Source: Catenulispora rubra (GTDB lineage: Bacteria > Actinomycetota > Actinomycetes > Streptomycetales > Catenulisporaceae). From it: a DNA stretch of 64,000 nucleotides. Location of the stretch: NCBI RefSeq assembly GCF_015356825.1, contig NZ_JAACYW010000011.1, positions 1 to 64,000 on the forward strand. Direction: 5' to 3'. The notes beneath the pieces were generated by a model. The model saw only the letters and a program-made list of their open reading frames with translations. It did not search any database and was not told the DNA's origin. The position numbers and the translations under genes were made by a program. Of this stretch, positions 53,901-64,000 are shown one piece after another; the first letter of the stretch is position 1; every line of letters starts with the position of its first letter.

Positions 53901-56900
53901 CCGGGTCGACGACCAGGTGAAGATCCGGGGGTTCCGGGTCGAGCCCGGCGAGATCGAGGCGGTGTTGGCGACGTGCCCCGGCGTCGCGCAGGCGGTGGTG
54001 GTCGCGCATCGCGATGAGGCGTCGGACAAGCGCCTGGTGGCGTATGTCGTTCCGGCCGGAGACGGATCGGTCGATCCGGTGGCGGTGCGCGAGTTCGCGG
54101 CCGGCCGGCTTCCGGACTATCTGGTGCCCGCGGTGGTGCTGGTGCTCGACGCGTTGCCGTTGACGGTGAACGGGAAGGTGGACCGGGCCGCGCTGCCCGC
54201 CCCGGACTTCGCGAGCCTGGCCGGTACACGGGAGCCGCGTACGGCGCGGGAGGAGATCCTGTGCGGCCTGTTCGCGGACCTGCTCGGTTTGGAGCGGGTC
54301 GGCATCGACGACGGCTTCTTCGCCCTCGGTGGGGACTCACTGTCGGCGACCCGGCTGGTCGCGCGCATCAGGGCCGCGTTGGGCGCGGAGGTGCCGATCT
54401 TCGCGGTGTTCGAAGCCCCGACCGTGGCCGGCCTGGCCGAATGGCTCGACGAGTCCGCGCAGACGCGTCCCCCGGTGCTGCCGGTCGTCCGGTCGGCGGC
54501 GGTGCCGTTGTCGTTCGGGCAGCAGCGGATGTGGTTCCTGCACCGGCTGGACGGTCCCAGCGCCGTCGACAACGTTCCGTTGGTGGTGCGGCTGACCGGG
54601 GGACCGGTGGACGCCACGGTGTTGCAGTCGGCGGTAGCCGATGTCGCCGGTCGGCACGAAGCCCTGCGCACGATCATCGCCGACGACGCCGGGGTCGCCC
54701 ATCAAGTGGTCCTGGACCAGGACGCGCCGGGAGCGGTGCCTCGCCTGGTGGAGCGTGCTGTGCGCGAACCGGAGCTGTCGGACGCCTTGAGCGAGCTGAT
54801 GTGTCAGAGCTTCGACCTGGCCGGCGAGGTGCCGTGGCGGGTGGCGTTGCTGGGCCTGTCGCCGACGGAGCACGTGCTGGCGATCGCCATGCACCACATC
54901 GCCACCGACGGATGGTCGGCGGACGTGCTGGCCCGCGACTTGTCGGTCGCCTATGCCGCGCGTCTTCGCGGCAGCGAGCCGGGCTGGTCGCCGCTGCCGG
55001 TGCGCTACACCGACTTCACGCTATGGCAGCGCGGACTGTTGGCGGACGATCAGCAGGATTCGGAGAGCCTGGCCGGCCGTCAGTTGGCGTTCTGGACGAG
55101 CACTCTGGCCGGGTTGCCGGAGCAGGTGGAGCTGCCGACGGACCGTCCGCGGCCCGCCGAGGTCACGCATCAGGGTTCGATGGTGCGCTTCGAGATCGAC
55201 GCGCGGCTCCATCAGGGACTGCTGAACGTCGCGCGAGGATCCGGTGCGACGTTGTCCATGGTGGTGCAGGCCGCGCTGACGATCCTGTTGTCGGGGCTCG
55301 GCGCCGGCGATGACATCCCGCTGGGTACGCCGGTCGCCGGGCGTACCGATTCAGCCCTGGACGACATGGTCGGCTTGTTCCTCAACGCCCTGGTACTGCG
55401 GACCGACCTGAGCGGCAACCCGACCTTCGCCCAACTCCTCCGGCGCGTGCGCACCGGTGCTCTGGCCGCCTACGAGCACCAGGACATGCCCTTCGAACAC
55501 CTCGTGGACGTCCTGCAACCGACCCGCTCGCGGTCCTACCACGCTCTGTTCCAGGTCTGTTTCGCGGTGCAGAACGCCGCCAAGACCGAGGTCGACCTGC
55601 CGGGTGTGCGGGCCGAACTGGAGCACTTCGACCTGGGGATCTCGAAACTCGACCTGTCGTTCTTCCTGTGGCAGCGCCCCGGCGCGGAGGGTGCCGCCGG
55701 ACTCGACGGCTTCCTCGAGTACAGCCACGACCTGTTCGACGAGTCGACGGTGCGGAGCCTGACGGAGCGGTTCGTCAGGGTTCTGGAGCAGGTCGCCGGT
55801 GACACGTCGCTGCGGGTGCGCGACGTCGATGTGTTCTTGCCTGCGGAGCGGGAGCGGTTGCTCTCCGAGGCCGGGGTCGGAGGCGCGGCGGTTGAGGCGG
55901 CGACGATCGCGGGCGCTTTCGAGGCGCAGGTCGCCCGGACGCCGGATGCGGTCGCGGCGGTGTTCGAGGGTGTCGAGCTTTCCTACGCCGAGCTGGACGC
56001 CCGGGCGAATCGGCTCGGACGGCTTCTGATCGAGCGGGGTGTGCGGGTCGAGGACCGCGTGGTCGTGGCGTTGGCGCGGTCGCTCGACCTGGTGGTGGCG
56101 TTGCTGGCGGTGGCGAAGGCCGGTGGCGTGTACGTGCCGGTGGACACCGGATATCCCGCCGAGCGAATCGCTTTCATTCTCGGTGATGCGGCTCCGGCGC
56201 TTGTGGTGACGTCGGCCGAGCTCGCGGAGAAGCTGCCGGTGGGAACGACGAGGGTCGTCGTGCTCGATGATCTCGGGACGGCCGCGGCGGGTCCGATCGC
56301 GGACAGCGAGCGCAACGGTCGCCTTGCGCCCGAAGCCGGCGCCTACGTGATGTACACCTCGGGGTCCACCGGCGTGCCGAAGGGCGTGGTGGTGTCGCAG
56401 GGTGCTGTGGTGGGTCTGGCGCTGGACGGCTGTTGGCGCGGGATGGCGTCGGGCGGGGTGTTGTTCCATACGCCGTTCGGTTTCGATCCCTCGACCTTTG
56501 AGCTGTGGGGCCCGCTGTTGAACGGCGGTGCGGTGGTGGTGGCCGGGCCGGGGGAACTGGACGCGGTGCGGCTGCGGGAGTTGATCAGCGGGTCGGGGTT
56601 GAGTGTGGTGAACGCGGCGGCCGGACTGCTGCGGGTGTTGGTGGAGGCCGATGCGGGGTGCTTCTCGGGGTTGTCGCATGTGCTGACCGGCGGGGATGTG
56701 GTGCCGGGGCAGACGGTGGCTCAGCTGCTGGCGGCGTGTCCCGAGGTCGCGCTCTGGAATCTGTACGGCCCGACGGAGGTGACCTTGTGTGCGACGACGT
56801 TCACGGCGGGCCCGGGGGCGTGGGGCGACGCTGTGATGCCGATCGGCGGGCCGCGCGACGGGGTGCGGGTGTTCGTGCTCGACGATGCTCTGCGTCCGGT

Positions 56901-59277
56901 GGCTCCGAACGTGTCTGGGGAGCTGTATGTCGCCGGTACCGGTCTGGCCCGCGGATATCTGGACCGTTCAGGGCTCACCGCTGAGCGCTTCGTGGCGTGT
57001 CCTTTCCTTCCCGGCGAGCGGATGTACCGGACCGGGGACCTGGTCCGTTGGGATTCGGACGGCAGGCTGGTCTTTGTCGGCCGCGGCGATGATCAGCTCA
57101 AGATCCGTGGGTTCCGCGTCGAGCCCGGCGAGGTCGAGGCGGCCTTGTCGAGTCATCCCGGCGTGGCGCAGGCGGTGGTCACGGCTCGCCAGGACGGCGG
57201 CGTGGACAAGCGCCTGATCGGCTACATCGTCGCGGATCAGGACACTGCGCTCGACGGTCAGGACACTGCGCTCGACGGTGAGGCGGTGCGCGAGCGTCTG
57301 GCCGGAATGCTGCCGGACTACCTGGTGCCGACCGCGATCGTGGTCCTGGACGCGTTGCCGTTGACGGCGAACGGGAAGGTGGACCGGGCCGCGCTGCCCG
57401 CCCCGGACTTCGCCGCACTCGTCACCGACCGCGCCCCGCGCACCACGACCGAAGAGCTCCTCTCGCAGCTGTTCGCGCGGGTGCTCGGCCTGGAGCAGGT
57501 CGGTGTCGACGACGGGTTCTTCCATCTGGGTGGCGACAGCATCATGTCGCTCCAGCTGGTCGCCCGGGCGCACCGCGCCGGGATCGCGATCACCGCGCTC
57601 GACGTGTTCGTCCACAAGACCGTCGCCGCTCTCGCCGTCTTGGTCGACCAGACAGCCTCACAACCGGCTCGCGTCCACGACGCCGACCACGGACCGCTCC
57701 CGCTCACTCCCATCATGCACGCGCTCCGGGAGCGAGGCGGCCCGAGCGTCCTCGGCGGAGGCTTCTCCCAGTGGGTGGTCGTGACCGCGCCCGCCGACCT
57801 GGAGCTTAACCGGCTCACCCGGGCGGTCCAGGCACTGGTCGCCCACCACGGCGCACTGCGGATGCGCCTGGTGGGGGCGGTAGAGGACGGATCACCGCGC
57901 CTCGACATCCTCGAGCCCGCGTCGAAGGCCGCGCAGACCCGGGTACGCCGCGTCGATGCGGCCGCATCGGCCGGGGACGAGCTCGACGAGCTCATCGAGC
58001 GTCAGGCCCGGGTGGCGTCGGGCCGCCTCGATCCGCAGGCGGGAGTCATGCTCCAGGCCCTGTGGTTCGACCGGGGGACGGGGCGTCCCGGCCGGCTGCT
58101 CCTGGTCGCCCACCACCTGGTGACCGACGGGGTCTCCTGGCGGATCCTGCTCGCGGATCTGGTGACGGCCTGGCAGGCGATCCAATCGTCCGAGCCGCCG
58201 GTCCTGGCCCCCGCGCCGACGTCGTTCCGCCGCTACGCGCTCGCGTTGGCCGCGCAGCCGGACGAGCCGGCCCGGCGCGCCGCGCTGGACGCCTGGCGCC
58301 GCGTGCTCCGGCCGGCCGCCGGCGAACCGCCGCTCGGGCGGCGGCGCGCGACCGACCTGGACACCCATGCCGGCCTGCGCCGGATCAGCGTGACCGTGGA
58401 TCCGGACCTGATCTCCGCGGTGCTGACGACGGTGCCCGCGGCGTTCCACGCCGGCGTGGACGACGTGCTGCTCGCCGGGCTGACGGCGGCTCTGGCGCGG
58501 CGGCGGATCCGGCGCGGCGAGCGGCCCGGCCCCGTCCTGGTGGACGTCGAGGGCCACGGTCGGCGGGAGTTCGCCGACGGGATGGACCTGTCGCGGACCG
58601 TGGGCTGGTTCACCAGCATGCACCCGGTGCTCCTCGACCCGGGGTCCGCCGATCCGGCGCGGGTGCGATCCGGCGATGAGGATGCCGGACAGCTGGTCAT
58701 GCGGGTCAAGGAACAGCTGCGTGCGATACCGGGAGCCGAGCTGGACTACGGCCGGCTGCGGTACCTCGACGAACAGGCGGCCGCCGTCCTGGCGGAGCTG
58801 CCGACGGCGCAGATCGGCTTCAACTACCTGGGCCGCTTCGCCGACGCGTCGGCTGACGACGCGCCAGGCGGCGGCTCGCCAGGCAACGGCTCCCCGGGCG
58901 ACGGCTCGCCGCCGGACTGGCGGCTCGCCGGGCCGCGGGCGATGGGTGGCGACGCACCCCCCGAGATGCGGGCCGTCCACGCGCTGGAGACCGGCGGGGT
59001 GGTCCGGGACGCCGCCGACCACGGCCGGCCGGAGCTGGTCCTCCAGGTGGCCTGGGTGTCAGAGCTCTTCGACGAGGCGGACGTCCGGGAACTGGTCCAG
59101 GACTGGGCGGAGATGCTGCGAGGCCTGGCCGCCCGCGCGGCTCGGCCGGGGGCCGGCGGCCACATCCCGTCGGACCTGTCGCTGGTCCGGCTCGACCAGG
59201 CGCAGATCGACGAGATCGAGGACATGTTCGACGACGCGGACCCCGAGGACGGAGCGGTGCAGTGGCTCAGCGAGTAG
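47947..59277 (+). CDS. Three-module NRPS C-A-T-C-A-T-C-A-T-E, predicted Hpg-Hpg-D-(aryl-Gly)
   Basis: The 3776-residue synthetase starts ATG 47947 after GAGG. C1 begins near 31 (HHIAADG at 161), A1 505-1015 (A10 Lys 998), T1 Ser 1052; C2 1108 (HHIATDG 1236), A2 1587-2095 (Lys 2077), T2 Ser 2131; C3 2187 (HHIATDG 2316), A3 2653-3160 (Lys 3144), T3 Ser 3198 in GGDSIMS; epimerase about 3235-3720 with [10 protein letters not shown] (3389), EGHGR (3535), VGWFTSMHP and FNYLGRF (3625). Specificity codes read by alignment to GrsA: A1 and A2 DAFHLGLLCK, A3 DPFNLGLLCK. The first two are near the known Hpg codes; A3 mixes Dpg-like and Hpg-like positions. The acidic C-terminus ([12 protein letters not shown]) resembles a donor docking (COM) domain. 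A leading C domain means lipo-initiation or an upstream NRPS. No MbtH gene was found here. Confidence 0.9.
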   Translation: MLDRDNRDAQTRDRELPVPTIQPTARPEAVPLSFGQQRMWFVNRLERQDEAYTMSSAVRLTGGELELDALRAAVADVAARHEVLRTLVVAEAGGTPRQRILDVGEPGAVPELTVRAVSEAELSGVLAEVTGQAFDISLVVPWRVVVLRLSQTEHVLAIVVHHIAADGWSMDVLARDVSSAYGARCAGTGPGWGPLPVQYADFAMWQRDVLGDRGDAESVWRRQLGFWSEALAGLPEQLVLPVDRSRPAVAGYRVGSVGVDVGAGLHDGLLRVARKCHATLFTVLQAAFALTLSRLGAGEDVPLGSRVMGRRDKALDDLVGYFGNTLVLRTDVSGDPGFAELVERVRDADAAAFAHQDLPFDHLVDELRPARTLAYHPLFQVLLLMTEPTASTWDLPGLRNTPEAVTAESGAGDHLFGLFDLYTKLQERLTAEGEAAGIHGELLYSRDLFDESTVQSLVSRYVRVLEQVAADTSVRARDVDVLLPGERKWLLAEVGTGDAAAEPTTIAAAFEAQVARTPDAVALLSEGVEVTYSELDARANRLARFLAGRGVRIEDRVGVALSRSLDLVVALLAVAKAGGVFVPVDTGYPAERIAFILGDAAPVLTVTTSELVENLPVGTTGIIVLDDPATAALIGRGGSGPVADGERGGRVLPESGAYMMYTSGSTGTPKGVLASQGAVAALGRDGCWGGIGSGRVLFHAPFGFDASSFELWVPLLNGGTVVVAPAGDVDAARLRTLIPGSRLDTVHVTAGLLRVLAQEDPDCFAGLSHVLTGGDVVSPDALARVRVACPGAEVRHLYGPTEVTLCATTLALESGSETPQVLPLGGPRDGARVFVLDDTLRPVAPNVPGELYVAGAGLARGYADRPGLTSQRFVACPFLPGTRMYRTGDVVRWDADGRLVFVGRADDQVKIRGFRVEPGEIEAVLADCPGVGQAVVVARADGDNDKRLIAYLVPAEGIDGLGLDGAAVLEFAAAKLPDYMVPAAAVVLDALPLTSNGKVDRAALPAPDFAALATDRAPRTAREEILCGLFADLLGLERVGIDDGFFTLGGDSLTATRLVARIRSVLGVEVPIYAVFEAPTVAGLAEWLDQSGRSRPAVTAVPRPEVLPLSFGQWRMWFGNRLERPEVSHNMSTVVRLEGSLDLAALQAALADVSCRHEALRTIIADDAGAVRQVVLAPEAPAAIPQLIVRPVTEADLESVLAEVAGQAFDITLVVPWRVVVLRLSPKDCVLAIVVHHIATDGWSMDVLARDVSSAYAARCAGTEPGWVPLPVQYADFALWQQEVLGDREDPESVWGRQLGFWSEALAGLPDQLVLPADRSRPAVASHRVGSVGVGVDAGVHEGLLRVARKCHATLFMVLQAGLALMLSRLGAGEDIPVGSPVAGRTDAALDDLVGHFLNTLVLRTDVSGNPTFAELVRRVRDTDLAGFAHQDLPFEHLVDELNPTRTLAYHPLFQVLLVKESLDGTVWKLPGLRTTPLHVAASTAQFDLVFDLWENPTAQDAAGLAGFLIYSADLFDPETAQDLVARLVRVFEQVAEDAAVRVRDVDVLLPGERDWLLTEVGTGDATAEMAETAESAESAETAEPATIAAAFEAQVARTPDAVAVAFEGIELTFAELDARANRLARYLLGRRVRVEDRVGVALSRSLDLVVVLLAVAKAGAVFVPVDTGYPAERIAFILGDAAPVLVVTTAELAEKLPVGTAGIVVLDDPETAVVIAERPDRRMSDTERSGLLTPECGAYVMYTSGSTGTPKGVLASQGAVSGLGLDGCWGGIGSGRVLFHAPFAFDASSFELWVPLLNGGTVVVAPLGDVDAARLRTLIPGSRLDAVHVTAGLLRVLAQEDPDCFAGLSHVLTGGDVVSSEAVARVRAVCPGAEVRHLYGPTEVTLCATTLALEPGSETPQVLPLGGPRDGARVFVLDETLRPVAPNVPGELYVAGGGLGRGYLDRAGLTSERFVACPFLPGARMYRTGDVVRWGTGGQLTFLGRVDDQVKIRGFRVEPGEIEAVLATCPGVAQAVVVAHRDEASDKRLVAYVVPAGDGSVDPVAVREFAAGRLPDYLVPAVVLVLDALPLTVNGKVDRAALPAPDFASLAGTREPRTAREEILCGLFADLLGLERVGIDDGFFALGGDSLSATRLVARIRAALGAEVPIFAVFEAPTVAGLAEWLDESAQTRPPVLPVVRSAAVPLSFGQQRMWFLHRLDGPSAVDNVPLVVRLTGGPVDATVLQSAVADVAGRHEALRTIIADDAGVAHQVVLDQDAPGAVPRLVERAVREPELSDALSELMCQSFDLAGEVPWRVALLGLSPTEHVLAIAMHHIATDGWSADVLARDLSVAYAARLRGSEPGWSPLPVRYTDFTLWQRGLLADDQQDSESLAGRQLAFWTSTLAGLPEQVELPTDRPRPAEVTHQGSMVRFEIDARLHQGLLNVARGSGATLSMVVQAALTILLSGLGAGDDIPLGTPVAGRTDSALDDMVGLFLNALVLRTDLSGNPTFAQLLRRVRTGALAAYEHQDMPFEHLVDVLQPTRSRSYHALFQVCFAVQNAAKTEVDLPGVRAELEHFDLGISKLDLSFFLWQRPGAEGAAGLDGFLEYSHDLFDESTVRSLTERFVRVLEQVAGDTSLRVRDVDVFLPAERERLLSEAGVGGAAVEAATIAGAFEAQVARTPDAVAAVFEGVELSYAELDARANRLGRLLIERGVRVEDRVVVALARSLDLVVALLAVAKAGGVYVPVDTGYPAERIAFILGDAAPALVVTSAELAEKLPVGTTRVVVLDDLGTAAAGPIADSERNGRLAPEAGAYVMYTSGSTGVPKGVVVSQGAVVGLALDGCWRGMASGGVLFHTPFGFDPSTFELWGPLLNGGAVVVAGPGELDAVRLRELISGSGLSVVNAAAGLLRVLVEADAGCFSGLSHVLTGGDVVPGQTVAQLLAACPEVALWNLYGPTEVTLCATTFTAGPGAWGDAVMPIGGPRDGVRVFVLDDALRPVAPNVSGELYVAGTGLARGYLDRSGLTAERFVACPFLPGERMYRTGDLVRWDSDGRLVFVGRGDDQLKIRGFRVEPGEVEAALSSHPGVAQAVVTARQDGGVDKRLIGYIVADQDTALDGQDTALDGEAVRERLAGMLPDYLVPTAIVVLDALPLTANGKVDRAALPAPDFAALVTDRAPRTTTEELLSQLFARVLGLEQVGVDDGFFHLGGDSIMSLQLVARAHRAGIAITALDVFVHKTVAALAVLVDQTASQPARVHDADHGPLPLTPIMHALRERGGPSVLGGGFSQWVVVTAPADLELNRLTRAVQALVAHHGALRMRLVGAVEDGSPRLDILEPASKAAQTRVRRVDAAASAGDELDELIERQARVASGRLDPQAGVMLQALWFDRGTGRPGRLLLVAHHLVTDGVSWRILLADLVTAWQAIQSSEPPVLAPAPTSFRRYALALAAQPDEPARRAALDAWRRVLRPAAGEPPLGRRRATDLDTHAGLRRISVTVDPDLISAVLTTVPAAFHAGVDDVLLAGLTAALARRRIRRGERPGPVLVDVEGHGRREFADGMDLSRTVGWFTSMHPVLLDPGSADPARVRSGDEDAGQLVMRVKEQLRAIPGAELDYGRLRYLDEQAAAVLAELPTAQIGFNYLGRFADASADDAPGGGSPGNGSPGDGSPPDWRLAGPRAMGGDAPPEMRAVHALETGGVVRDAADHGRPELVLQVAWVSELFDEADVRELVQDWAEMLRGLAARAARPGAGGHIPSDLSLVRLDQAQIDEIEDMFDDADPEDGAVQWLSE

Positions 59278-62200
59278 AGGACGTCTGGCCGCTGACCCCG
59301 TTGCAGCAGGGGCTGTGGTTCCACTCCCGGCTCGACGACCAGGGCTCGGACGTCTACGTGGTCCAGATGCGCCTGACCATGCGGGGCCCACTGGACGCGG
59401 CGGTACTCAAAACGGCCTGGGAAGCGGTGGTCGCCCGGCACTCGGCCCTGCGCGCGTGCTTCCGTCGCCCGGCCGGGCGGGACGAACCGGTGCAGGTCGT
59501 CGCCGCTCGGGTCGCACTACCGTGGCGACAGGTAGACCTGTCGCAGCTCTCTGAGTCCGAAGCGCTGGCGAAGGCGGAACGGCTGGCGTCGGAGGAACGA
59601 GAACGCCGGTTCGACCTGGCGGTTCCCCCGCTGTTGCGGTTGCTGTTGCTGCGTTTCGGCCCGGACGAGCACCGGCTGGTGGTGACCAACCACCACCTCC
59701 TGATGGACGGCTGGTCGCTGCCCTTGCTGCACAAGGAGGTCTCGGCGGTCTACGCGGCCGGCGGCGACGCCGCGGTGCTGCCGCCGGTGGTGCCGTACCG
59801 GGACTACGTGGCCTGGCTCGGTGAGCAGGACACGGAGGCGGCCCGCGCGGCGTGGCGGGCGGAACTGGCCGGGGTGGACGAGCCGAGCCTCTTCGCGCGC
59901 ACGGCCACCGGGGTCGGGGAACCGTCCGGTGCCGGGCCGGGCAGCGGCCTCGACGCCACCGCGGCCGACGGGCCGACACCGTCGGCCGAGCCGCGCGAAC
60001 TCCGCGTCGCCGTGAGCCGCGAGGTCACCGCGGCGCTGACGGACACGGCGCGGGCCTGCGGCCTCACGGTGAACACGGTGGTCCAGGGGGCCTGGGCGAT
60101 GCTCCTGGGCCGGCTCGCGGCCCGCGACGACGTGGTGTTCGGAGCGACGGCGGCCGGGCGTCCGGCGGAGCTGCCCGGCGTCGAGCGCATGGTCGGCCTG
60201 TTCATCGTCACGGTTCCGGTCCGGGTGCGCCTCTCGCCCGCGCGGCCGGTCGTCGACGTACTCGCCGAGTTGCAGGCCCGCCAGGCCGCGCTGATCTCCC
60301 ATCAGCACCTGGGCCTGCCCGAGATCAAGCGGGCCGGCGGTCCGGGGGCCGAGTTCGACACACTGGTGATCTTCGAGAACTACCCGGACGACCCGGACGG
60401 CGCGCACCGGATGGGTGAGGTGACGGTGTCCATCGCGGGCGGGCACAACGTCAGCCACTACCCGCTGAGCCTGGCCGTCGTCCCCGGGGACGAACTGTTG
60501 CTGGTCATGACCTACCGGCCCGACGCGTTCGCCCCCGCCACGGCACAGGGCTTGGCGGCGCGTCTGGTGCGGGTCTTCGAGCAGATCGCCGCCGATGCGT
60601 CGGTGCCGGTGCGGGATCTCGACGTGTTCCTGCCGGGGGAGCGGGAGTGGCTGCTCGGCGAGGTCGGCGTGGGGGGTGCGGCCGCTGAGCCGGCGACGAT
60701 CGCGGCGGCGTTCGAGGCTCAGGTCGCGCGGACGCCGGACGGCGTGGCGGCAGTGTATGAGGGTGTTGAGATCAGTTTCGCGGAGTTGGACGCCCGCGCG
60801 AATCGGTTGGCGCGGTATCTGCTCGGGCAGGGTGTGCGGGTTGAGGACCGCGTCGGGGTGGCGTTGTCGCGGTCGCTTGATCTGGTGGTGGCTCTGCTGG
60901 CGGTGGCGAAGGCCGGTGGGGTGTTTGTGCCGGTGGATACCGGCTATCCGGCTGAGCGGATCGCTTTCATCCTCGGCGACGCGGCCCCGATCCTGGTGGT
61001 GACGTCGGTTGATCTCGCGGAGAAGCTGCCGGTGGGAACCACGGGGATCGTTCTGCTCGACGATCCCGCGACGGCCGCTCTGATTGGTCGGGGCGGGTCG
61101 GACCCGGTTACCGACGGCGAGCGCCGTGGGCGTCTCGCGCCCGACTGCGGTGCGTACGTGATGTACACCTCCGGGTCCACCGGTACGCCGAAGGGTGTGC
61201 TGGCGTCGCAGGGTGCTGTGACGGCCCTGGGACGTGACGGATGTTGGGGTGAGATCGGCGCGCGCCGGGTGTTGTTCCACGCCCCGTTCGGATTCGACGC
61301 CTCGTCGTTCGAATTGTGGGTGCCGTTGTTGAACGGCGGCACGGTGGTCGTGGCGCCTGCGGGCGACGTGGACGCGGCGCGGTTGCGGACCTTGATCGCC
61401 GAGGCGGATCTGGACGCGGTCCATGTGACCGCGGGCTTGTTGCGGGTGTTGGCAGAGGAGGACCCCGGGTGCTTCTCGGGGTTGTCCGACGTGCTGACCG
61501 GTGGCGACGTGGTGTCCTCGGACGCGGTGGCCCGGGTGCGGGCGGTGTGTCCCGCGGTGGAGGTGCGTCATCTGTACGGTCCGACCGAGGTGACGCTGTG
61601 CGCGACGGCGCATGTTCTGGAGCCGGGTTCGGAGCTGCCGCCGGTGCTGCCGTTGGGTGGGCCGCGCGACGGGGTGCGGGTGTTCGTGCTTGACGAGACG
61701 TTGCGTCCGGTGGCTCCGGACGTGCCGGGGGAGTTGTACGTCGCCGGGTCCGGCCTGGCCCGCGGCTATCTGGATCGTGCCGGGCTCACCTCGGAGCGGT
61801 TCGTGGCCTGTCCGTTCCTCCCCGGTGCGCGGATGTACCGGACCGGTGATGTGGTGCGGTGGGACGCGCACGGACGGTTGGTGTTCGTCGGCCGGGTCGA
61901 CGACCAGGTGAAGATCCGCGGCTTCCGGGTGGAGCCGGGGGAGATCGAGGCCGTGTTGGCCGCTCAACCCGAGGTGGCCCAAGCCGTGGTGCTGGCTCGG
62001 CGGGGCGAGGGGTCGGACAAGCGTCTGGTCGCATATCTGGTCCCTGCCGACGACTCCGTGCTGGACGGCGCGGCGGTGCTGAAAGCCGTGGCCGACAAGC
62101 TGCCGGACTACATGGTGCCCGCCGCGGTCGTGGTTCTCGACGCCCTGCCGCTGACGTCGAACGGGAAGGTCGACCGGGCCGCGCTGCCCGCCCCGGATTT

Positions 62201-64000
62201 TGCGGCGCTCGCCATGGGCCGGGCTCCGCGTACGGCGCGGGAGGAGATCCTGTGCGGTCTGTTCGCGGACCTGCTCGGCCTGGAGCAGGTCGGCATCGAC
62301 GACGGGTTCTTCACCCTCGGCGGGGACTCGCTCACCGCGACCCGCCTGGTCGCGCGCATCAGGTCGGTGCTGGGGACGGAGCTGCCGATCCGGGCGGTGT
62401 TCCAGTTTCCGACGGTCGCAGGTCTGGCCGCACGGTTGGACGAGTCGGCCGACACGCGTGCCTCGGTGGTGGCGGCCGTCCGGCCGGCGGCGGTGCCGCT
62501 GTCGTTCGGTCAGCAGCGGATGTGGTTCATGCACCGGTTGGACGGTCCCACTGCGGTCGACAACATCCCGTTGGTGGCGCGGCTGACCGGGGGTCCGGTG
62601 GACGCGGCGGTGCTGCAGTCGGCGATGGCCGATGTCGCCGGCCGGCATGAGGCCCTGCGCACGGTCATCGCGGACAGTGCGGAGACCGTCGCCGCCGACG
62701 GCACGTCCCGCCAGGAGATCTGGAACGTCGAGGCGCCGGCCGCTGTTCCGCGGCTGACGGTCCGCCGGACCGACGAGGCGGGATTGCCCACGGCGCTGGC
62801 GGAAGCAACGGGTCAGGGCTTTGATCTGGCCCGCGAGGTGCCGTGGCGGGTGGCGTTGCTGGGTGTGTCGCCGACGGAGCACGTGCTGGCGATCGTGGTG
62901 CACCACATCGCGGCGGACGGCTGGTCGATGAACGTCCTGGCCCGGGACCTTTCCGTCGCGTACGCCGCACGCCTCCATGGCCGCACTCCCGACTGGTCGC
63001 CGCTGCCGGTGCAGTACGCCGACTTCACGCTCTGGCAGCACGAGCTGTTGGCAGACCGTCAGCAGGATCCGGAGAGCGTGGCCGGCCGCCAGCTGGCGTT
63101 CTGGAAGAACGCCCTGGCCGGGTTGCCGGAGCAACTGGAGCTTCCGGTGGACCGGCCGCGGCCCGCGGAAGTCACGCATCAGGGCTCGACGGTGCACTTC
63201 GAGATCGACGCGCGACTCCATCAGGACCTGGTGAGCGTCGCCCGCGGGTGCGGCGCGACGCTGTTCATGGTGGTGCAGGCTGCCTTGGCGCTCGTGCTGT
63301 CGAGGCTGGGCGGTGGCGAGGACATCCCGCTGGGCACGCCGATCGCGGGGCGTACGGATGCCGCGTTGGACGATCTGGTCGGCTACTTTCTCAACACCCT
63401 GGTACTGCGTACCGACCTGAGTGGTGATCCCACCTTCGCCGAGCTCGTCGGGCGGGTGCGGGAGGCCGACCTGGCCGCCTACGCGCACCAGGACCTGCCC
63501 TTCGAGCACCTCGTGGACGTCCTGCAACCGGCCCGCTCCCTGTCCCGGCACCCCCTGTTCCAGGTGGCGTTCGCCCTCCAGAACGCGGTCGAGTCGGGTT
63601 TCGAACTGCCGGGTGTGCACGCCGAGCTCGAACACTTCGATCTGGGGATCTCCAAGTTCGACATGTCCGTCCTGGTGCAGGAGCGTCCCGACGACGGCCA
63701 CGGCGCCTCTGGCCTGGACGGGCTGGTGGCGTACCGCCTCGATCTGTTCGACCGGCACACAGTCGAGGATCTGACCGCCCGGCTGACCGGGGTCCTGGCG
63801 CAGATCGCCGCCGATGCCGCAGTGCGGGTCGGCGACGTGGACGTGCTGCTGCCCGGCGAGCGGGAGCGGCTGCTCGCGCAGATCGGCACCGGGGGTGCGG
63901 CGGTCGCGCCGGCGACGATCCCGGAGGCTTTCGCGGCGCGGGCCGCCGAGCAGCCCGGTGCGCAGGCCGTCGTCTCAGGACACGAAGACAGAATACTGAC
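59262..64000 (+). CDS. NRPS, C-A(Hpg)-T-C-A..., incomplete at window end
   Basis: Starts GTG 59262 inside the end of the first NRPS (16-bp overlap), with GGAG seven bases upstream, so translation is coupled. 1579 residues are visible with no stop. C4 (1-450) opens [18 protein letters not shown] and has HHLLMDG at 144, as in D-accepting (DCL) condensation domains that follow an epimerase. A4 spans 479-985 (TSGSTG at 636, A10 Lys 969) with code DAFHLGLLCK, again Hpg. T4 Ser is 1023; C5 begins at 1079 (HHIAADG at 1214) and is of the LCL type, close to C3. A5 begins near 1552 and is cut by the window. It continues the chain of the upstream protein: ...Hpg-Hpg-D-X-Hpg-... Confidence 0.9.
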   Translation, partial: MAQRVEDVWPLTPLQQGLWFHSRLDDQGSDVYVVQMRLTMRGPLDAAVLKTAWEAVVARHSALRACFRRPAGRDEPVQVVAARVALPWRQVDLSQLSESEALAKAERLASEERERRFDLAVPPLLRLLLLRFGPDEHRLVVTNHHLLMDGWSLPLLHKEVSAVYAAGGDAAVLPPVVPYRDYVAWLGEQDTEAARAAWRAELAGVDEPSLFARTATGVGEPSGAGPGSGLDATAADGPTPSAEPRELRVAVSREVTAALTDTARACGLTVNTVVQGAWAMLLGRLAARDDVVFGATAAGRPAELPGVERMVGLFIVTVPVRVRLSPARPVVDVLAELQARQAALISHQHLGLPEIKRAGGPGAEFDTLVIFENYPDDPDGAHRMGEVTVSIAGGHNVSHYPLSLAVVPGDELLLVMTYRPDAFAPATAQGLAARLVRVFEQIAADASVPVRDLDVFLPGEREWLLGEVGVGGAAAEPATIAAAFEAQVARTPDGVAAVYEGVEISFAELDARANRLARYLLGQGVRVEDRVGVALSRSLDLVVALLAVAKAGGVFVPVDTGYPAERIAFILGDAAPILVVTSVDLAEKLPVGTTGIVLLDDPATAALIGRGGSDPVTDGERRGRLAPDCGAYVMYTSGSTGTPKGVLASQGAVTALGRDGCWGEIGARRVLFHAPFGFDASSFELWVPLLNGGTVVVAPAGDVDAARLRTLIAEADLDAVHVTAGLLRVLAEEDPGCFSGLSDVLTGGDVVSSDAVARVRAVCPAVEVRHLYGPTEVTLCATAHVLEPGSELPPVLPLGGPRDGVRVFVLDETLRPVAPDVPGELYVAGSGLARGYLDRAGLTSERFVACPFLPGARMYRTGDVVRWDAHGRLVFVGRVDDQVKIRGFRVEPGEIEAVLAAQPEVAQAVVLARRGEGSDKRLVAYLVPADDSVLDGAAVLKAVADKLPDYMVPAAVVVLDALPLTSNGKVDRAALPAPDFAALAMGRAPRTAREEILCGLFADLLGLEQVGIDDGFFTLGGDSLTATRLVARIRSVLGTELPIRAVFQFPTVAGLAARLDESADTRASVVAAVRPAAVPLSFGQQRMWFMHRLDGPTAVDNIPLVARLTGGPVDAAVLQSAMADVAGRHEALRTVIADSAETVAADGTSRQEIWNVEAPAAVPRLTVRRTDEAGLPTALAEATGQGFDLAREVPWRVALLGVSPTEHVLAIVVHHIAADGWSMNVLARDLSVAYAARLHGRTPDWSPLPVQYADFTLWQHELLADRQQDPESVAGRQLAFWKNALAGLPEQLELPVDRPRPAEVTHQGSTVHFEIDARLHQDLVSVARGCGATLFMVVQAALALVLSRLGGGEDIPLGTPIAGRTDAALDDLVGYFLNTLVLRTDLSGDPTFAELVGRVREADLAAYAHQDLPFEHLVDVLQPARSLSRHPLFQVAFALQNAVESGFELPGVHAELEHFDLGISKFDMSVLVQERPDDGHGASGLDGLVAYRLDLFDRHTVEDLTARLTGVLAQIAADAAVRVGDVDVLLPGERERLLAQIGTGGAAVAPATIPEAFAARAAEQPGAQAVVSGHEDRIL

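Noticed and set aside
59517..63758. A 1413-codon open frame on the minus strand
   Set aside because: It lies antisense to NRPS C, A and T domains, has no known motifs and reflects high third-position GC.

Overview
The window is high-GC DNA from a filamentous actinomycete. An RbpA-type RNA polymerase binding protein, a WhiB remnant, many large secreted glycoside hydrolases and a modular NRPS all fit Actinomycetota. The order could be Catenulisporales or Streptomycetales, but I cannot fix genus or species from the sequence. No rRNA, tRNA or CRISPR array was seen.

Region 1 (about 1-14.7 kb) is polysaccharide catabolism. It has a secreted GH8 enzyme, an SDR oxidoreductase/TetR pair sharing a double operator, and then an alpha-1,6-mannan utilisation locus. 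That locus comprises a secreted GH76 endo-mannanase with two carbohydrate-binding domains, a GntR/LacI hybrid regulator, a cytoplasmic GH125 exo-alpha-1,6-mannosidase, a complete sugar ABC importer (two permeases and a lipoprotein binding protein; the ATPase is presumably shared and encoded elsewhere), a second GH76 without signal peptide, and a second GntR/LacI hybrid regulator. The logic is outside cleavage, import of manno-oligosaccharides, then inside hydrolysis.

Region 2 (about 15-40.1 kb) is mixed accessory content with much decay. Intact genes include a DEAD-box helicase, a methyltransferase, a thioesterase, response regulators, a two-CBM6 beta-helix enzyme, RbpA, a duplicated CMD-domain protein, a NYN-domain protein, an AMIN-like secreted protein, a type B carboxylesterase and a double Lrp/AsnC regulator. 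Broken genes include a 5'-truncated GNAT, a WhiB tail, a histidine kinase and an ABC ATPase that lost their 5' ends head to head, a frameshifted MFS pump, a frameshifted CcdA-thioredoxin fusion, and a glycine-rich protein and a SnoaL gene that also lost their 5' ends head to head. A 179-bp MITE-like element with a perfect 10-bp target duplication sits inside an older inverted repeat at 34.9-35.2 kb.

Region 3 (about 40.7 kb to the right edge) is the left part of a nonribosomal peptide cluster rich in 4-hydroxyphenylglycine (Hpg). It begins with a cation/proton antiporter and an OmpR-type two-component system, followed by an FADH2-dependent halogenase, a 4-hydroxymandelate synthase (first committed step of Hpg supply), and two NRPS genes. 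The first NRPS is C-A-T-C-A-T-C-A-T-E; the second begins C-A-T-C-A and runs off the window. Reading the specificity residues by eye, three of the four complete A domains carry a code typical of Hpg, and the third is a phenylglycine-like variant followed by an epimerase. Two identical copies of a near-perfect palindrome (TGTCTCGCCGGCGGGACA) lie upstream of the halogenase and between the divergent HmaS and NRPS genes. They look like a cluster-specific operator. The partial order Hpg-Hpg-D-(aryl-Gly)-Hpg plus a halogenase is the best candidate here for an undescribed system.
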